From contig NZ_JAJKBJ010000023.1 of assembly GCF_023618015.1 (NCBI RefSeq), positions 1 to 48,956 of the forward strand: a DNA stretch of 48,956 nt, read 5' to 3'. Shown here one piece after another: positions 16,646-27,476 of this stretch. The stretch is from Legionella maioricensis (GTDB lineage: Bacteria; Pseudomonadota; Gammaproteobacteria; Legionellales; Legionellaceae). The number at the start of each line of letters is the position of its first letter. Position 1 is the stretch's first letter. The notes below the pieces were generated by a model that saw only the letters and a list, made by a program, of their open reading frames with translations, made no database searches and was not told where the DNA came from. The position numbers and the translations under genes are program-made.

Positions 16646-17719
16646 ATGATATTAAAAACGATTACTATTACACTGGCGCGAATAGCCGTCTTAGCTTTAT
16701 TGATGGTTAAATGTGTTGTTGCTGGAGATGTTGCGGTAATTGATTCACTGGAGCATTCCATTGGTCAGCCTAATCAGGGTCTTTCTTTAAAAAATAACAA
16801 CAATGAACAAAAAATAATTCAACTCATGAGAATTCAGCTATCAGATGAGGGGAAGGAACTTTTGGCTGCGCGTATGAAGGAAATTGAGACTCATAGTGAG
16901 CAATCAACACTCACATCCAATGCAGCGCTCCCTAGTAAGGTTCAGATAGCTATGAATAATGTACCTGTACTTAATCAAGGAAGACATGGGACCTGTGTAA
17001 CTTTTGCTATCACTGCAGCGCTTGACGCAGCAATGGGTAAGGGAGACTATATTAGCCAGCTTTGCAACTTGCAGTTAGGCTCTTATTTAGAAAATCACGG
17101 ATATATTAAAGCAAGTGGATGGGATGGTAGCTTGCCTATTTGGGTAATCAATCAAATTGAACAGTATGGTGTAGTAAGCAAGGAAAAGCAAAAAGCGACT
17201 GGATGTGGCGGCCTAACCGAATATCCTACCGACACAAAAGATGCTCCTGCGTCTTTTATAGAGCCAGAACAATACTATCCAATGAGTGAACTCGTATTTG
17301 GTAAATCAATAACTTGGTCTAATATTTATTGGCGCATTAGTTCTTCCTGGACATTATCTGAAGTGAAAGAAGCGCTCAACGCAGGAGATAGAGCCGTTTT
17401 TGCAATCATTTTTCCACGCATCGATTTAGGTGTTGCTGGTGCGGTAGGTAGATATAAGAGCGAAAAAGATACCTGGGTGCTTACCTCAGAGATAGAAAAA
17501 GATGCCTCTGAGGCAAAAGCAGGCCATGAAATGATTATTACTGGTTATGATGACAATGCCATTGCAGTGGATAATAAAGGTAAAGAACATAAAGGATTAC
17601 TTACATTGCGTAATTCCTGGGGAAGTAAATTCGGAGATAATGGAGACTTTTACATGTCATATGATTATTTTAAATTATTAATTTTTGACGTCAGACGAAT
17701 TTCTCCAACTGCTCATTAA
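16646..17719 (+). CDS. secreted papain-like (C1 family) cysteine protease
   Basis: The 357-residue protein starts with a hydrophobic signal sequence (ITLARIAVLALLMVKCVVAG). The C1 peptidase catalytic set is in order: Gln and Cys in LNQGRHGTCVTF (C117), His in GHEMIITGY (H294) and Asn in LRNSWGSKFGDNGDF (N323). About 90 residues between the signal and the Cys could be a propeptide. Legionella species encode such exported C1 proteases (for example Lpg2622), and this looks like a relative, though I cannot confirm by alignment. It stands alone between transposon remnants. The ribosome site is weak (GGATA). Confidence 0.87.
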   Translation: MILKTITITLARIAVLALLMVKCVVAGDVAVIDSLEHSIGQPNQGLSLKNNNNEQKIIQLMRIQLSDEGKELLAARMKEIETHSEQSTLTSNAALPSKVQIAMNNVPVLNQGRHGTCVTFAITAALDAAMGKGDYISQLCNLQLGSYLENHGYIKASGWDGSLPIWVINQIEQYGVVSKEKQKATGCGGLTEYPTDTKDAPASFIEPEQYYPMSELVFGKSITWSNIYWRISSSWTLSEVKEALNAGDRAVFAIIFPRIDLGVAGAVGRYKSEKDTWVLTSEIEKDASEAKAGHEMIITGYDDNAIAVDNKGKEHKGLLTLRNSWGSKFGDNGDFYMSYDYFKLLIFDVRRISPTAH

Positions 17720-17729
17720 AACACTGAAC

Positions 17730-18037
17730 TAGCAAGTAGTAGGTTGGGTCTTTTAGACCCAACAAAATCACCCTCAATTATTCCTCAAATTTTTTATTCT
17801 TAACGTCTTCCTCACATGCCCAATTGATGGGAACCATCCCTAATTTAATATCCCGATGAATACTTGAATATGGCCATTTATAGTAAATAAACCGCTCAGG
17901 GGATTTGGAGAGTGAAACCTTGATTTCGCTGCGCTGCATCAAGGCTACATTGGCTTGAATCCCCCTTCTATAGCTTTTAAGTGCCCTTAAGCAATATTCT
18001 TTGTTGGGTCAAAATGACCCAACCTACTGGCTTGCTA
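17730..18037. mobile_element. palindromic composite of two RAYT element tails
   Basis: The 308-base unit starts TAGCAAGTAG with a GTTGGGTC/GACCCAAC hairpin and ends with the mirrored hairpin and CTTGCTA. The right part (from about 17900, hairpin 17918-17944) matches the 3' end of copies 1-3 on the plus strand. The left part encodes a different RAYT C terminus on the minus strand. Two element tails thus face each other. The last bases form the stop codon of the next gene (18035-18037). Confidence 0.7.
17778..17891 (-). pseudogene. C-terminal fragment of a second RAYT lineage
   Basis: On the minus strand a frame ending at TAA (17778-17780) reads FIYYKWPYSSIHRDIKLG and then VPINWACEED. This is the typical W-P-Y-S-S-x-H-R ... 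W tail of REP-associated transposases. It differs clearly from copies 1-3 (HWPHSSFHHYLRIG). Only about 37 residues remain and no catalytic residue is present. It shows that another RAYT family once lived here. Confidence 0.65.
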
Positions 18038-19402
18038 AGCAAACTCCGACTCGCCTGAAAATTCGGGTTTACGATACTTTGGATTGACTTTCACATGCCA
18101 GAGCGGAAGCATCAAAAAGAATGGAATCAAGCAGCAAATAAACAAGGTGAAGAAGAAATTATCCCAGCCGTAATTTTTGATAATTGCCCCCAAAGGAGCA
18201 CCAGCCAGAACAGCACCTAAACAATAAGCAAAAAATCCGGCAAAGCCCGTTGCAGTCGCCGCTGCTTTTTTATGTGCTAATTCCGCACACGCCATACCAA
18301 TCATCATTTGTGGTCCAAAAATAAAAAACCCAAAGAAAAAAAGAAACAACGAATCGAGGAATGGTGTATATCCTCTAGTCAACGTAAATAGCAGCAAAGT
18401 GGCAAATACCCCTGCGGTAAAGAGAACATTGATTGGATTGCGTTTACCTTGAAATATTTTATCAGAAGACCAGCCGGCAACCAGATTTCCAAAAAAACCA
18501 CCAACTTCAAACCATATGACACAACTGCCTGCTGTGATTAAGGAATAATCCTTCACTTCTGTTAAGTACAGCATGCTCCAATCATTAATGGCCGTCCGGA
18601 CAATGTAAATAAACAAATAAGAAATGGACAGTATCCAAATATAGGGGTTGCTTAACACATAATTCCAAAGAATTTCTTTGACTGAAAGTTCTGTTTTTTC
18701 TTGATGGTGATTTGATAAACCAGAAAAATCTTCTCGATATTGTTCTATCGCAGGCAAACCAAGCGACTGCGGAGTATCTCTTAAACGATTGAGTAGGAAA
18801 AAACCTCCTAAAATGCAGATAATCCCAGGCACAAACATGGCTGAACGCCAGCCGAAATATTGCGCGCACATAGCAACAATCAATGGAATTAATGCACCGC
18901 CCACGTTATGTGATGTATTCCAAATACTCCACCAGCGACCCCGTTCAGATTGAGAATACCAGTGTGTTAATAATTTAGTACATCCTGGCCATCCCCACCC
19001 TTGAAACCAACCATTCAATCCCCAAAAAATAGCAAATAACCACCAGGTGGAAGACAATCCAAACAAAATATTAAAAACACCTGTCAAAATCAGCCCAATG
19101 GCCATTAAATAACGCGGATTAGACTTATCGCCAAGAATTCCACTTAAAAATTTGCTGACGCCATAACTTAAACTCAGGATGCTAGCAATCATTCCCAGTT
19201 CAGTTTTAGTCATCCCCAAGGTGCTTTGTAATGCGGGCATCACGAAGGTAAAACTTTTTCGCGTGAAATAAAATAAAGCATACCCTATATACATTGCATA
19301 AAAGGTGCGGATACGCCAATAACGATATTGCTGTTTAACAATGGCTTTATCCTGAATTTCATTAAGATAAGGAGCTGGTTTTAAAAAATTTAAAAGGGCC
19401 AT
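18035..19402 (-). CDS. UhpC/GlpT-type organophosphate antiporter (MFS)
   Basis: This 455-residue, 12-helix MFS protein belongs to the organophosphate:phosphate antiporter family and most resembles UhpC. Shared stretches include YRYWRIRTFYAMYIGYALFYFTRKSF (in two overlapping parts), GLNGWFQGWGWPGCTKLL and ERGRWWSIWNTSHNVGGAL. UhpC itself is a glucose-6-phosphate sensor while UhpT is the transporter; no uhpAB genes are nearby, so transport is more likely. I start at ATG 19402 because a promoter covers the upstream part of the open frame and family members begin at this point. It is the only gene in its transcript. Confidence 0.9.
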   Translation of the reverse strand: MALLNFLKPAPYLNEIQDKAIVKQQYRYWRIRTFYAMYIGYALFYFTRKSFTFVMPALQSTLGMTKTELGMIASILSLSYGVSKFLSGILGDKSNPRYLMAIGLILTGVFNILFGLSSTWWLFAIFWGLNGWFQGWGWPGCTKLLTHWYSQSERGRWWSIWNTSHNVGGALIPLIVAMCAQYFGWRSAMFVPGIICILGGFFLLNRLRDTPQSLGLPAIEQYREDFSGLSNHHQEKTELSVKEILWNYVLSNPYIWILSISYLFIYIVRTAINDWSMLYLTEVKDYSLITAGSCVIWFEVGGFFGNLVAGWSSDKIFQGKRNPINVLFTAGVFATLLLFTLTRGYTPFLDSLFLFFFGFFIFGPQMMIGMACAELAHKKAAATATGFAGFFAYCLGAVLAGAPLGAIIKNYGWDNFFFTLFICCLIPFFLMLPLWHVKVNPKYRKPEFSGESEFA

Positions 19403-19430
19403 GATGGTCCATATCATGATAAAAAAACAG

Positions 19431-19459
19431 ATTAGAATGTAACTCGCCAAGTATGTCAA
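19431..19459 (-). promoter_or_regulatory. promoter of the UhpC-like gene
   Basis: TTGACA (19459-19454), a 17-base spacer and TCTAAT (19436-19431) lie upstream of the chosen ATG at 19402. A longer frame starting at the TTG of this -35 box would need transcription from further upstream, so the shorter protein is preferred. Confidence 0.65.
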
Positions 19460-19575
19460 ATCTTTCTAATAAAAATGATAGCGATATCATGTCTATTGAT
19501 AATTAAAAATTAAATGGAATTCTTGTGAAATTATAAATAAGCTACCACAGTTGCATTAAAAAGGGATTTATCGAA

Positions 19576-21240
19576 ATGAAAGAAATAGTTAGTTTATTAG
19601 AACAAGATCACATTGATTTTGCTATTCATAAACGTCCTGAAGTCATAATGGTTTTAAAAAGAAAATTTCGTACTCAAAAAGATTGGATTATTGCGTCTTT
19701 CAACCAATATCAGTTTACTGAAGAAGAATCGCAAAAAGTCCAACAAGCCATTCTAAATGGTGATCTTCGAGTAACAGATCTTCTAGAACGTTCGTTTTCC
19801 CACTATTTTTGGAGTTTCCTTACTTTTAAGTGGGGAGAGATCCTTTCGGGGGGGAAAAGATTAGCTAAGGAAGAGATCTTACAAATTGCCACCTGCTCTA
19901 GCAATGGCCAAGAATTTGCAAGAACTCCCACTCAAAACAGAAACAGGCTGATAAAAGGAGTGCCATTAGTTATTGGTAAAGTCGTTACCTCCATGGCGCT
20001 TTGTATGGTATTTTGCCTGGGATTATTAAGTACTTTAGGAGCTCCCTTTGCCGTTTGCCTCGCCTTAGCGATAGTACTTTCCTTGTGTAACGGAATAGTA
20101 TGTTTAGTAAGTCGTGGGCAAGCCATGCTTGATAGTGCTGGCTTTCAGCCTCAAAAGCAAAAAACGTTTAAAACCCTAGAAGAAAATATGAGAGAAAAAA
20201 CCATATCCGATTATGGTCAGAAATTATTTTTTGGTGTCGTGACATTGTTGGCATGCATTTCTGCGGGCATTTCTGGATATTCGGGGCTCGTAGGACTTCT
20301 CTCTTTTTTAGGGGTAGGTATGCTCGCCTCTAACCCACTAGTTTTGACAGCAACGATTGGGTTATCTCTGGTAGCAGCTATCTCTTTTTATTCGTTTCAA
20401 GCTGTGGGCATACGTGAAAATTATGTAAAATTTAAAAATCTTTTTATTGAAGATTATAAAAAACCCTATGGTCTTTTGCGATGTGTCTTATTAGGGGCTG
20501 TCAGTACGGTCTTTTTAGCGGTCTATGCGACGCTAACTTGGTTTACTGCGGCATCAGGGGTTACTAAACTCTTAAATGCTTTTGGCGCGGATCCTAAAAA
20601 CTTTTTAGGATACGCTCTTTCTATGATATGTACTTCGACAACCATGGTTGTTAATACCTTTTCACAAGTATATAAAGTTTTTAACCCGCAAACGTATCTC
20701 GATCTAAGAAAAAAATTTAAATCAATTCATCAACCGCCGGAAGAATGCCAGACCCGAGGACAAAAGATAAAGTATGTAGCCATCAATATACTCAAATTAG
20801 GTGCTTTGATAGGTGACTCTCTTGCTTATTCTGTTGCTGGTGGAATCCGAAGCGGAATTCATGTTGGTGAAACGCTGGGAGAAGCAATAGGGGCAAAACT
20901 TACATTAACCATTGTCATGGCAATATTGTCCCCAGTCATTTTAGTATTCGTATCGATAGCTTTTACTTGGCCTACCGTTTTTAATAGAAAACAATCGACT
21001 CAAAATCCTTCACAGATAGAGGAGTCATTGATAGAACCAGTGAGTCAAAGCCACACTTCCGATACACCTCAAAATAATACTCGATTACCAATATTAGAAT
21101 CGCCCCCCCCTAATAATTCTAAAATTAGGCAAGCTGGGCTAAGATTTTTTGATGGAAGGTTGAGTGAAGAGGGTATGCTTACGCCCAATTGTAGCCCTAC
21201 TTTAGAAAGCAGTACCGTTTTGACACCCTCATCGCCATAA
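19576..21240 (+). CDS. multi-pass membrane protein, unknown, effector-like layout
   Basis: The 554-residue protein has a soluble N-terminal part (1-125) and then several hydrophobic helices in pairs (about 130-180, 215-275, 305-350, 405-470). A Pro/Ser/Thr-rich soluble tail (480-554, for example ESPPPNNSKI and TPNCSPTLESS) follows. There is no cleavable signal sequence. Legionella genomes have many such proteins, some of them Dot/Icm substrates that enter host membranes, but nothing here proves secretion. AAGGGA lies 10 bases before the ATG. I do not recognise a family. A MITE follows 40 bases after its stop. Confidence 0.7.
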   Translation: MKEIVSLLEQDHIDFAIHKRPEVIMVLKRKFRTQKDWIIASFNQYQFTEEESQKVQQAILNGDLRVTDLLERSFSHYFWSFLTFKWGEILSGGKRLAKEEILQIATCSSNGQEFARTPTQNRNRLIKGVPLVIGKVVTSMALCMVFCLGLLSTLGAPFAVCLALAIVLSLCNGIVCLVSRGQAMLDSAGFQPQKQKTFKTLEENMREKTISDYGQKLFFGVVTLLACISAGISGYSGLVGLLSFLGVGMLASNPLVLTATIGLSLVAAISFYSFQAVGIRENYVKFKNLFIEDYKKPYGLLRCVLLGAVSTVFLAVYATLTWFTAASGVTKLLNAFGADPKNFLGYALSMICTSTTMVVNTFSQVYKVFNPQTYLDLRKKFKSIHQPPEECQTRGQKIKYVAINILKLGALIGDSLAYSVAGGIRSGIHVGETLGEAIGAKLTLTIVMAILSPVILVFVSIAFTWPTVFNRKQSTQNPSQIEESLIEPVSQSHTSDTPQNNTRLPILESPPPNNSKIRQAGLRFFDGRLSEEGMLTPNCSPTLESSTVLTPSSP

Positions 21241-21281
21241 ATGATGTTTGGAGGCGAGCAAGGCATTGCTTTGTATTGGAA

Positions 21282-21481
21282 TAGCAAGTGTAGGCTGGGC
21301 TGTTAAGCCCAGCGTGTTCTCTTATCTATGCCAAATTAGATTTTAATATCCTCAACACCAGCCTACTAGTCGATCACCCCGCTTCCTCTCGGCAAAGAAA
21401 ACGATGAATGTTGGAATCAACCACGCTCGAGGGTTTAATACAAATTTTTGCTGGGCTTAACAGCCCTGCCTACGCTTACTA
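21282..21481. mobile_element. 200-base MITE with 32-base terminal inverted repeats
   Basis: The left end (21282-21313) and the right end (21450-21481) are inverted copies with 29 of 32 bases matching. Each contains a GCTGGGCT-gtt-AAGCCCAGC hairpin. The outer bases TAGCAAG/GTAGG resemble the RAYT element ends, which suggests mobilisation by a RAYT. There is no gene inside. Partial copies lie near 25425-25549 and 27191-27306. Confidence 0.8.
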
Positions 21482-21624
21482 ATGATATTCATGAATCAGC
21501 AAATCATCTTATGACATTTATATAAACTTGATTTTTATAGATATTATAATAAACGCTACTTGGATTGCTCAGGCTATCGTCTTAGTCTATAGTTTAATTT
21601 TTTAAATGAATAAGATATTGATAA

Positions 21625-23799
<2,175 letters not shown>

Positions 23800-23812
23800 T
23801 GTTCTGCTGGTG

Positions 23813-23846
23813 ATCACGCCATTTATAATAATGGCGTGATTTTGGA
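23813..23846 (+). terminator. katG terminator
   Basis: An 11-base stem (ATCACGCCATT / AATGGCGTGAT) with a 6-base loop is followed by TTTTGGATTTT. It begins 14 bases after the katG stop. Confidence 0.75.
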
Positions 23847-23898
23847 TTTTGAATAAAGTCAGGCCAAGGGATCGACCTATGTTCAAGTGAAATACCAT

Positions 23899-23918
23899 CC
23901 CGGTTGCAAGCAACCGGG
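23899..23918. repeat. REP-like perfect hairpin
   Basis: CCCGGTTGC-AA-GCAACCGGG is a perfect 9-base stem followed by GCTACCTCGCTAC. It resembles the GTAGCCCGG hairpin ends of RAYT-mobilised repeats and lies between convergent genes. It may also help stop transcription of either gene. Confidence 0.55.
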
Positions 23919-23926
23919 CTACCTCG

Positions 23927-24625
23927 CTACATTGACATAGTTAAGTTACATTCCGCAGCAGTAACATTCTCCTTAAAATCTTTCAGGCTTTTACCGGTTG
24001 TATCTAAAAATAATTTTTCAAAATCAATATTAGGTTTTTTTTGCTCAATAATTTCATCCATAAAAGTAGTTTGAGCCTTTAATCTTCTCGAATCGTCCTC
24101 ATCAGGTAAACTCATTGCTATTTTTTTTGTTTTATCGAGAACCGCTTGCTTAATTAATTTACTTAGCTCTGGGTCATACATATAAACGCCAGCTACTAAA
24201 TCTTTATAAGATTTGGGAAAATCTGCGCCATAATTATTAACTAAAAGTTCCATTTTTATATTAAATGAAAAATCACCTATTTCAAGAATACTGTTAATGA
24301 GTTGTGCATCGATTTTGTTAGCTAGCGAAATTGCAGGAGCTATTACGTCATGAGTAACCTCAAATTTTTCTTTTACTGCCTTAACAATCACTCCTATCAT
24401 TACGCTATATGAATCAAGAGTAAGTTGTTTTTTCCCCTCCCCTTGCCAACGTGACAAGTTATTTTTTACAAAAGCTTGAGATTCATCAATCATTTGTTGT
24501 GTTACTGTTTGTAACAAAAAATCATCAATTTCCTTTTCTTTCCCGTTTAGCCTATCAAGCTCTAATAAAGCTTTTTTGATCATTACTCGAACATCATCCC
24601 ATTTACCCCATGTCGTGTAAGCCAT
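23927..24625 (-). CDS. hypothetical helical protein
   Basis: The 232-residue soluble, mostly helical protein begins MAYTTWGKWDDVRVMIKKAL. There is no signal peptide, membrane helix or recognisable motif. I start at ATG 24625 because GGGAG lies 7 bases upstream, inside the longer open frame that would use GTG 24637. Sections such as SDYSVMIG-like and DLVAGVYMYDPELSKLI suggest a folded domain. The C terminus (FKENVTAAECNLTMSM) has no clear secretion signal. The function is unknown. Confidence 0.65.
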   Translation of the reverse strand: MAYTTWGKWDDVRVMIKKALLELDRLNGKEKEIDDFLLQTVTQQMIDESQAFVKNNLSRWQGEGKKQLTLDSYSVMIGVIVKAVKEKFEVTHDVIAPAISLANKIDAQLINSILEIGDFSFNIKMELLVNNYGADFPKSYKDLVAGVYMYDPELSKLIKQAVLDKTKKIAMSLPDEDDSRRLKAQTTFMDEIIEQKKPNIDFEKLFLDTTGKSLKDFKENVTAAECNLTMSM

Positions 24626-24703
24626 GTTTTCTCCCACTAATTCATTTATAGGCGGAATTATTATTTAGTATAATAATTATGATGTCTATAAAAAAATAGA
24701 CGG

Positions 24704-24952
24704 TCAAAATGACTGCATTAATGTTGATTTAAAAGGATTTTTTACCAAGATTTCAAAAGCTCTTTCAAGAGCTGAGGCTATTTCCGTATTACGACTTCGT
24801 CTAAGTGTCCCTTTAATTGGCGTAGAGCTATGATATGTAAATGGATGTAGAATATACGGCTCATCCCCATTTTCGGCCTCGTTAGAATAGAGTATGAAAT
24901 TATTTAAAACAATAAATAACAATTTAGAGTTTAGCCTTGGTTTTTTACCCAT
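24704..24952 (-). CDS. doubtful small ORF
   Basis: This is an 82-residue frame with a plausible helical end (EIASALERAFEILVKNPFK) but no good ribosome site near the ATG; AGGA lies about 18 bases away. It could be a decayed piece of a longer gene, since it lies next to a rightward gene remnant. No family is recognised. Confidence 0.3.
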   Translation of the reverse strand: MGKKPRLNSKLLFIVLNNFILYSNEAENGDEPYILHPFTYHSSTPIKGTLRRSRNTEIASALERAFEILVKNPFKSTLMQSF

Positions 24953-24961
24953 TTTTTTGGG

Positions 24962-25465
24962 ATACTATTTCCTGGTTCTATTTGCAATTATGGTTATAGC
25001 AATAAGTATGAACTAAATAAGGTATCAGAATACCTGTACACCAATTGGCACAAGAAGTTTAATACAAATCCGAGTTATATATGTCATTCAAACGATATAG
25101 AGGCGATCGCTGCAATAAAATTCATGCATGATATCTATGTAAAAACAAAACATAAGCACAAGATACACCTCATTTTAAATTGTAATTTTGATAAAAGGCC
25201 TGAAATAGATCTCAATGACGTGCGTGCAAAAGGTTTAATCACCTTCCGAGACCATGATGCTGAAATCGGCAAACAAATATTCGGCAGGGAGCCAATCTTC
25301 AACCAGACTTTGCAGGTAAATAAATACCCTAATCTGAAAGCCACAAAAAAACTGATCTTAATATTAAATTTTATGCTTGGAAGTAAACAGAAATTTAGAT
25401 TTCTTAATACCATCAATACAAGCACACTAGTCACTCAAGCCCCCCCTTGGCAAAGGAAACGATGA
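24962..25465 (+). pseudogene. gene remnant cut at both ends
   Basis: A frame open from 24935 reads coding-like sequence from about 24962: GSICNYGYSNKYELNKV, EYLYTNWHKKFNTNPSYIC and GKQIFGREPIFNQTLQV. There is no usable start in that part; the first ATG is 25124. The last about 14 codons lie in MITE sequence, so the natural end is missing. I infer a gene truncated by rearrangement at the 5' side and by a MITE at the 3' side. The family is not recognised. Confidence 0.45.
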
Positions 25466-25549
25466 GTTCTGACTCAGCCCAAACTAAAGGGGTTTTAATG
25501 CAAAGTCTCAAAGGAACTTGCTGGGCTTAACAGCCCAGCCTACACATGT
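25425..25549 (+). repeat. right half of a MITE
   Basis: This matches the right half of the element at 21282-21481, including ACTAGTC, GGCAAAGGAAACGATGA and the GCTGGGCTTAACAGCCCAGC hairpin ending at GCCTACACATG. The left half is absent. It provides the stop codon of the remnant gene before it. Confidence 0.65.
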
Positions 25550-25573
25550 TCTTGGTCGATTTTAAGAATGAAA

Positions 25574-25600
25574 CCTTGATTTCGCTGCGCTGTATCAAGG
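25574..25600 (+). repeat. solitary RAYT-type hairpin
   Basis: CCTTGAT...ATCAAGG with the inner CGCTGCGCTG is the hairpin that follows the RAYT genes (compare 5373-5399), with one base changed. It stands next to the half MITE and about 100 bases before the next gene. Confidence 0.65.
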
Positions 25601-25705
25601 CTACAACCGCTAATATTTCCTTAAGAATCAATATGTATAATTATCCATCGTTTGGATCATTAAAACATCTTTTCGTTTTTAATATGATATTTGAGGAGAC
25701 ATCAA

Positions 25706-27052
25706 TTGGCGAAAGAGCACCTTCTTTTACTTTCGAAACTACTTACTGAATACCACCTAGAAATCCCTTTTGCTCGAGGCATGAGTGAAGAAATAGAAAA
25801 ATTACTTACCCATGAAAAAATTAATTTTGATCTGATTTTAGCCTTTGCTATTCGGTATCCTGTAACGAATCTTATTCCATATTTCGTAGTGATGAAAAAG
25901 GAAGATGTTGATTGTCTCATACTTTGTGTTCGAAATATTTTCCAACAAGCAGTAGCTGAAAGAATGAATGAGCTAGAAAGCATGGACTCCTTCAGCTTGG
26001 CTCTCCTCTCTGCTGATCTTTCGCATAATAAAGAATTATTAAGGACCCAAATACTTCAACTTGATGTAGAAGAGCTGGATAAGGATCGAGAGAGAATATT
26101 AGCTGAAATTTATGAATCTTCTTATAGCCTGTTAGCCACTGGTCACGCTAAAAAGACTATGCAATTCTCAAGGATTACGAGTATGAGAGTACCCATAGAC
26201 AAAGTTATGGATAATATGTTAGTTCAGTTTGCCAAATATAATACCTATTACGAAGATGCCTCGATAAAGACCAGCATTGAACAATCTGATAAGCGTTTTG
26301 ATTACATCGCAGTTGGAACTGATCAAAGCGTGCAATATCATCCTGCCAGTTCATCATATTATCGATTGCACCCCCCTGTTTCTACCCTTGAAACCGATTC
26401 TCCCTGGAACTCCGCTAAAAAAGAAGTAGAGGGATTTGAACCCAAATTAATATCCGTACGTATCACTAATTGTCATAGTGTATTTATTCATGATATCGAA
26501 ACCAATCGATTTTGGCTTTTACATGTTTCCCCTGGATCAATGACAGGATTAAATCCAATAGCAAGTTACCCCGTGAAAAATGCTTATATTGACTTACAAC
26601 AGAACTACTTAGATAAAAATCTTGGTGTAGATCAAAACGCTAAATTAGAAGTTGTAGTTGTTGACAAACGAGGGCATTTTGATGAGGATTTATTACGAAG
26701 ACGCCTACCGGGAACTATCACTTCTCTTAAGATAATAAAGCCAACTATTGAGCTACCTAATATAATTCCGGCGGGCGAAGAAAAACCATATATGTATCAC
26801 GTATGCCTCAATCCCAAACAAAACCTGTTAGCTATAAAACAAAATGAGCATTATCTTGAATATCCTAATGTGTTTGATAGTTTATCTTTAGAAAATTCGA
26901 TAGTAGATAATTATAGAGATGAAATTCGTTTTGCAACTTTAGCCCAAAAATTGGGGATTAATTCTGAGCGAGAGCGAGTCCGTTTATTGAAGGAAATAAA
27001 TATTGGGGCAGATTCAGTAGAAAAAAGAGAAATGCAAATAGCAAACATGTAG
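25706..27052 (+). CDS. unknown protein with a CheD-like Cys/His region; putative effector
   Basis: The 448-residue soluble protein has no family I can name. Residues 250-280 (ISVRITNCHSVFIHD, then FWLLHVSPGS) have C256 and H273 exactly 17 residues apart with Asp at +7. That is the spacing of the catalytic Cys and His in the CheD glutamine deamidase. A helix and a beta strand (AKLEVVVVDKRGHFDE) follow, as in that fold. The fold is shared with CNF-type toxins that deamidate host GTPases, so an effector role is possible. I start at TTG 25706, because GAGGAGA lies 7 bases before it; the frame also opens at TTG 25691, which is part of that ribosome site. The deamidase idea is inference. Confidence 0.65.
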   Translation: MAKEHLLLLSKLLTEYHLEIPFARGMSEEIEKLLTHEKINFDLILAFAIRYPVTNLIPYFVVMKKEDVDCLILCVRNIFQQAVAERMNELESMDSFSLALLSADLSHNKELLRTQILQLDVEELDKDRERILAEIYESSYSLLATGHAKKTMQFSRITSMRVPIDKVMDNMLVQFAKYNTYYEDASIKTSIEQSDKRFDYIAVGTDQSVQYHPASSSYYRLHPPVSTLETDSPWNSAKKEVEGFEPKLISVRITNCHSVFIHDIETNRFWLLHVSPGSMTGLNPIASYPVKNAYIDLQQNYLDKNLGVDQNAKLEVVVVDKRGHFDEDLLRRRLPGTITSLKIIKPTIELPNIIPAGEEKPYMYHVCLNPKQNLLAIKQNEHYLEYPNVFDSLSLENSIVDNYRDEIRFATLAQKLGINSERERVRLLKEINIGADSVEKREMQIANM

Positions 27053-27190
27053 ATATAGTGGTTCACCCTTAATCTGGCATCCTGATTTTTAGAAAACGTC
27101 TGGCGTAGGTCTGGCCCCCCTGAGCCGACATTTGATCTTGTGCGCCTCAAACTTAAAAACCATTGGAAGTACTCAAGGAATTTAGTCCGC

Positions 27191-27306
27191 TAGCAACGTA
27201 CGCTGGGCTGATAAGCCCAGCGTATTCTCATATCTATGCCCAATTTAGATTTCTTCATAAACTCTCAAGGGAACTTGCTGGGCTTAACAGCCCAGCCTAC
27301 ACATGC
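27191..27306. mobile_element. 116-base internally deleted MITE
   Basis: Both ends match the 21282-21481 element: TAGCAAcGTAcGCTGGGCTGaTAAGCCCAGC on the left and the inverted GCTGGGCTTAACAGCCCAGCCTAC on the right. The middle is shortened to about 55 bases. It lies between convergent genes. Confidence 0.7.
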
Positions 27307-27476
27307 TCTTGTGCGGTTTAAGCAAGGTAGGTCAGAGCAAGGCCTATAAGCCGTCAGCTGAAGAACAAATCCCGTCGTGGACAGCGTAGCGAAGCAGGCA
27401 GGTAGATTAATTTTAACTTGATTCCCACGTCAATGGACAATTCTATAATCATAAGATAATGAAATTGATACCTCTA

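Noticed and set aside
21530..21600. OxyR-binding site before katG
   Set aside because: ATAG/CTAT words are present but their spacing does not fit the four-part OxyR pattern well enough.
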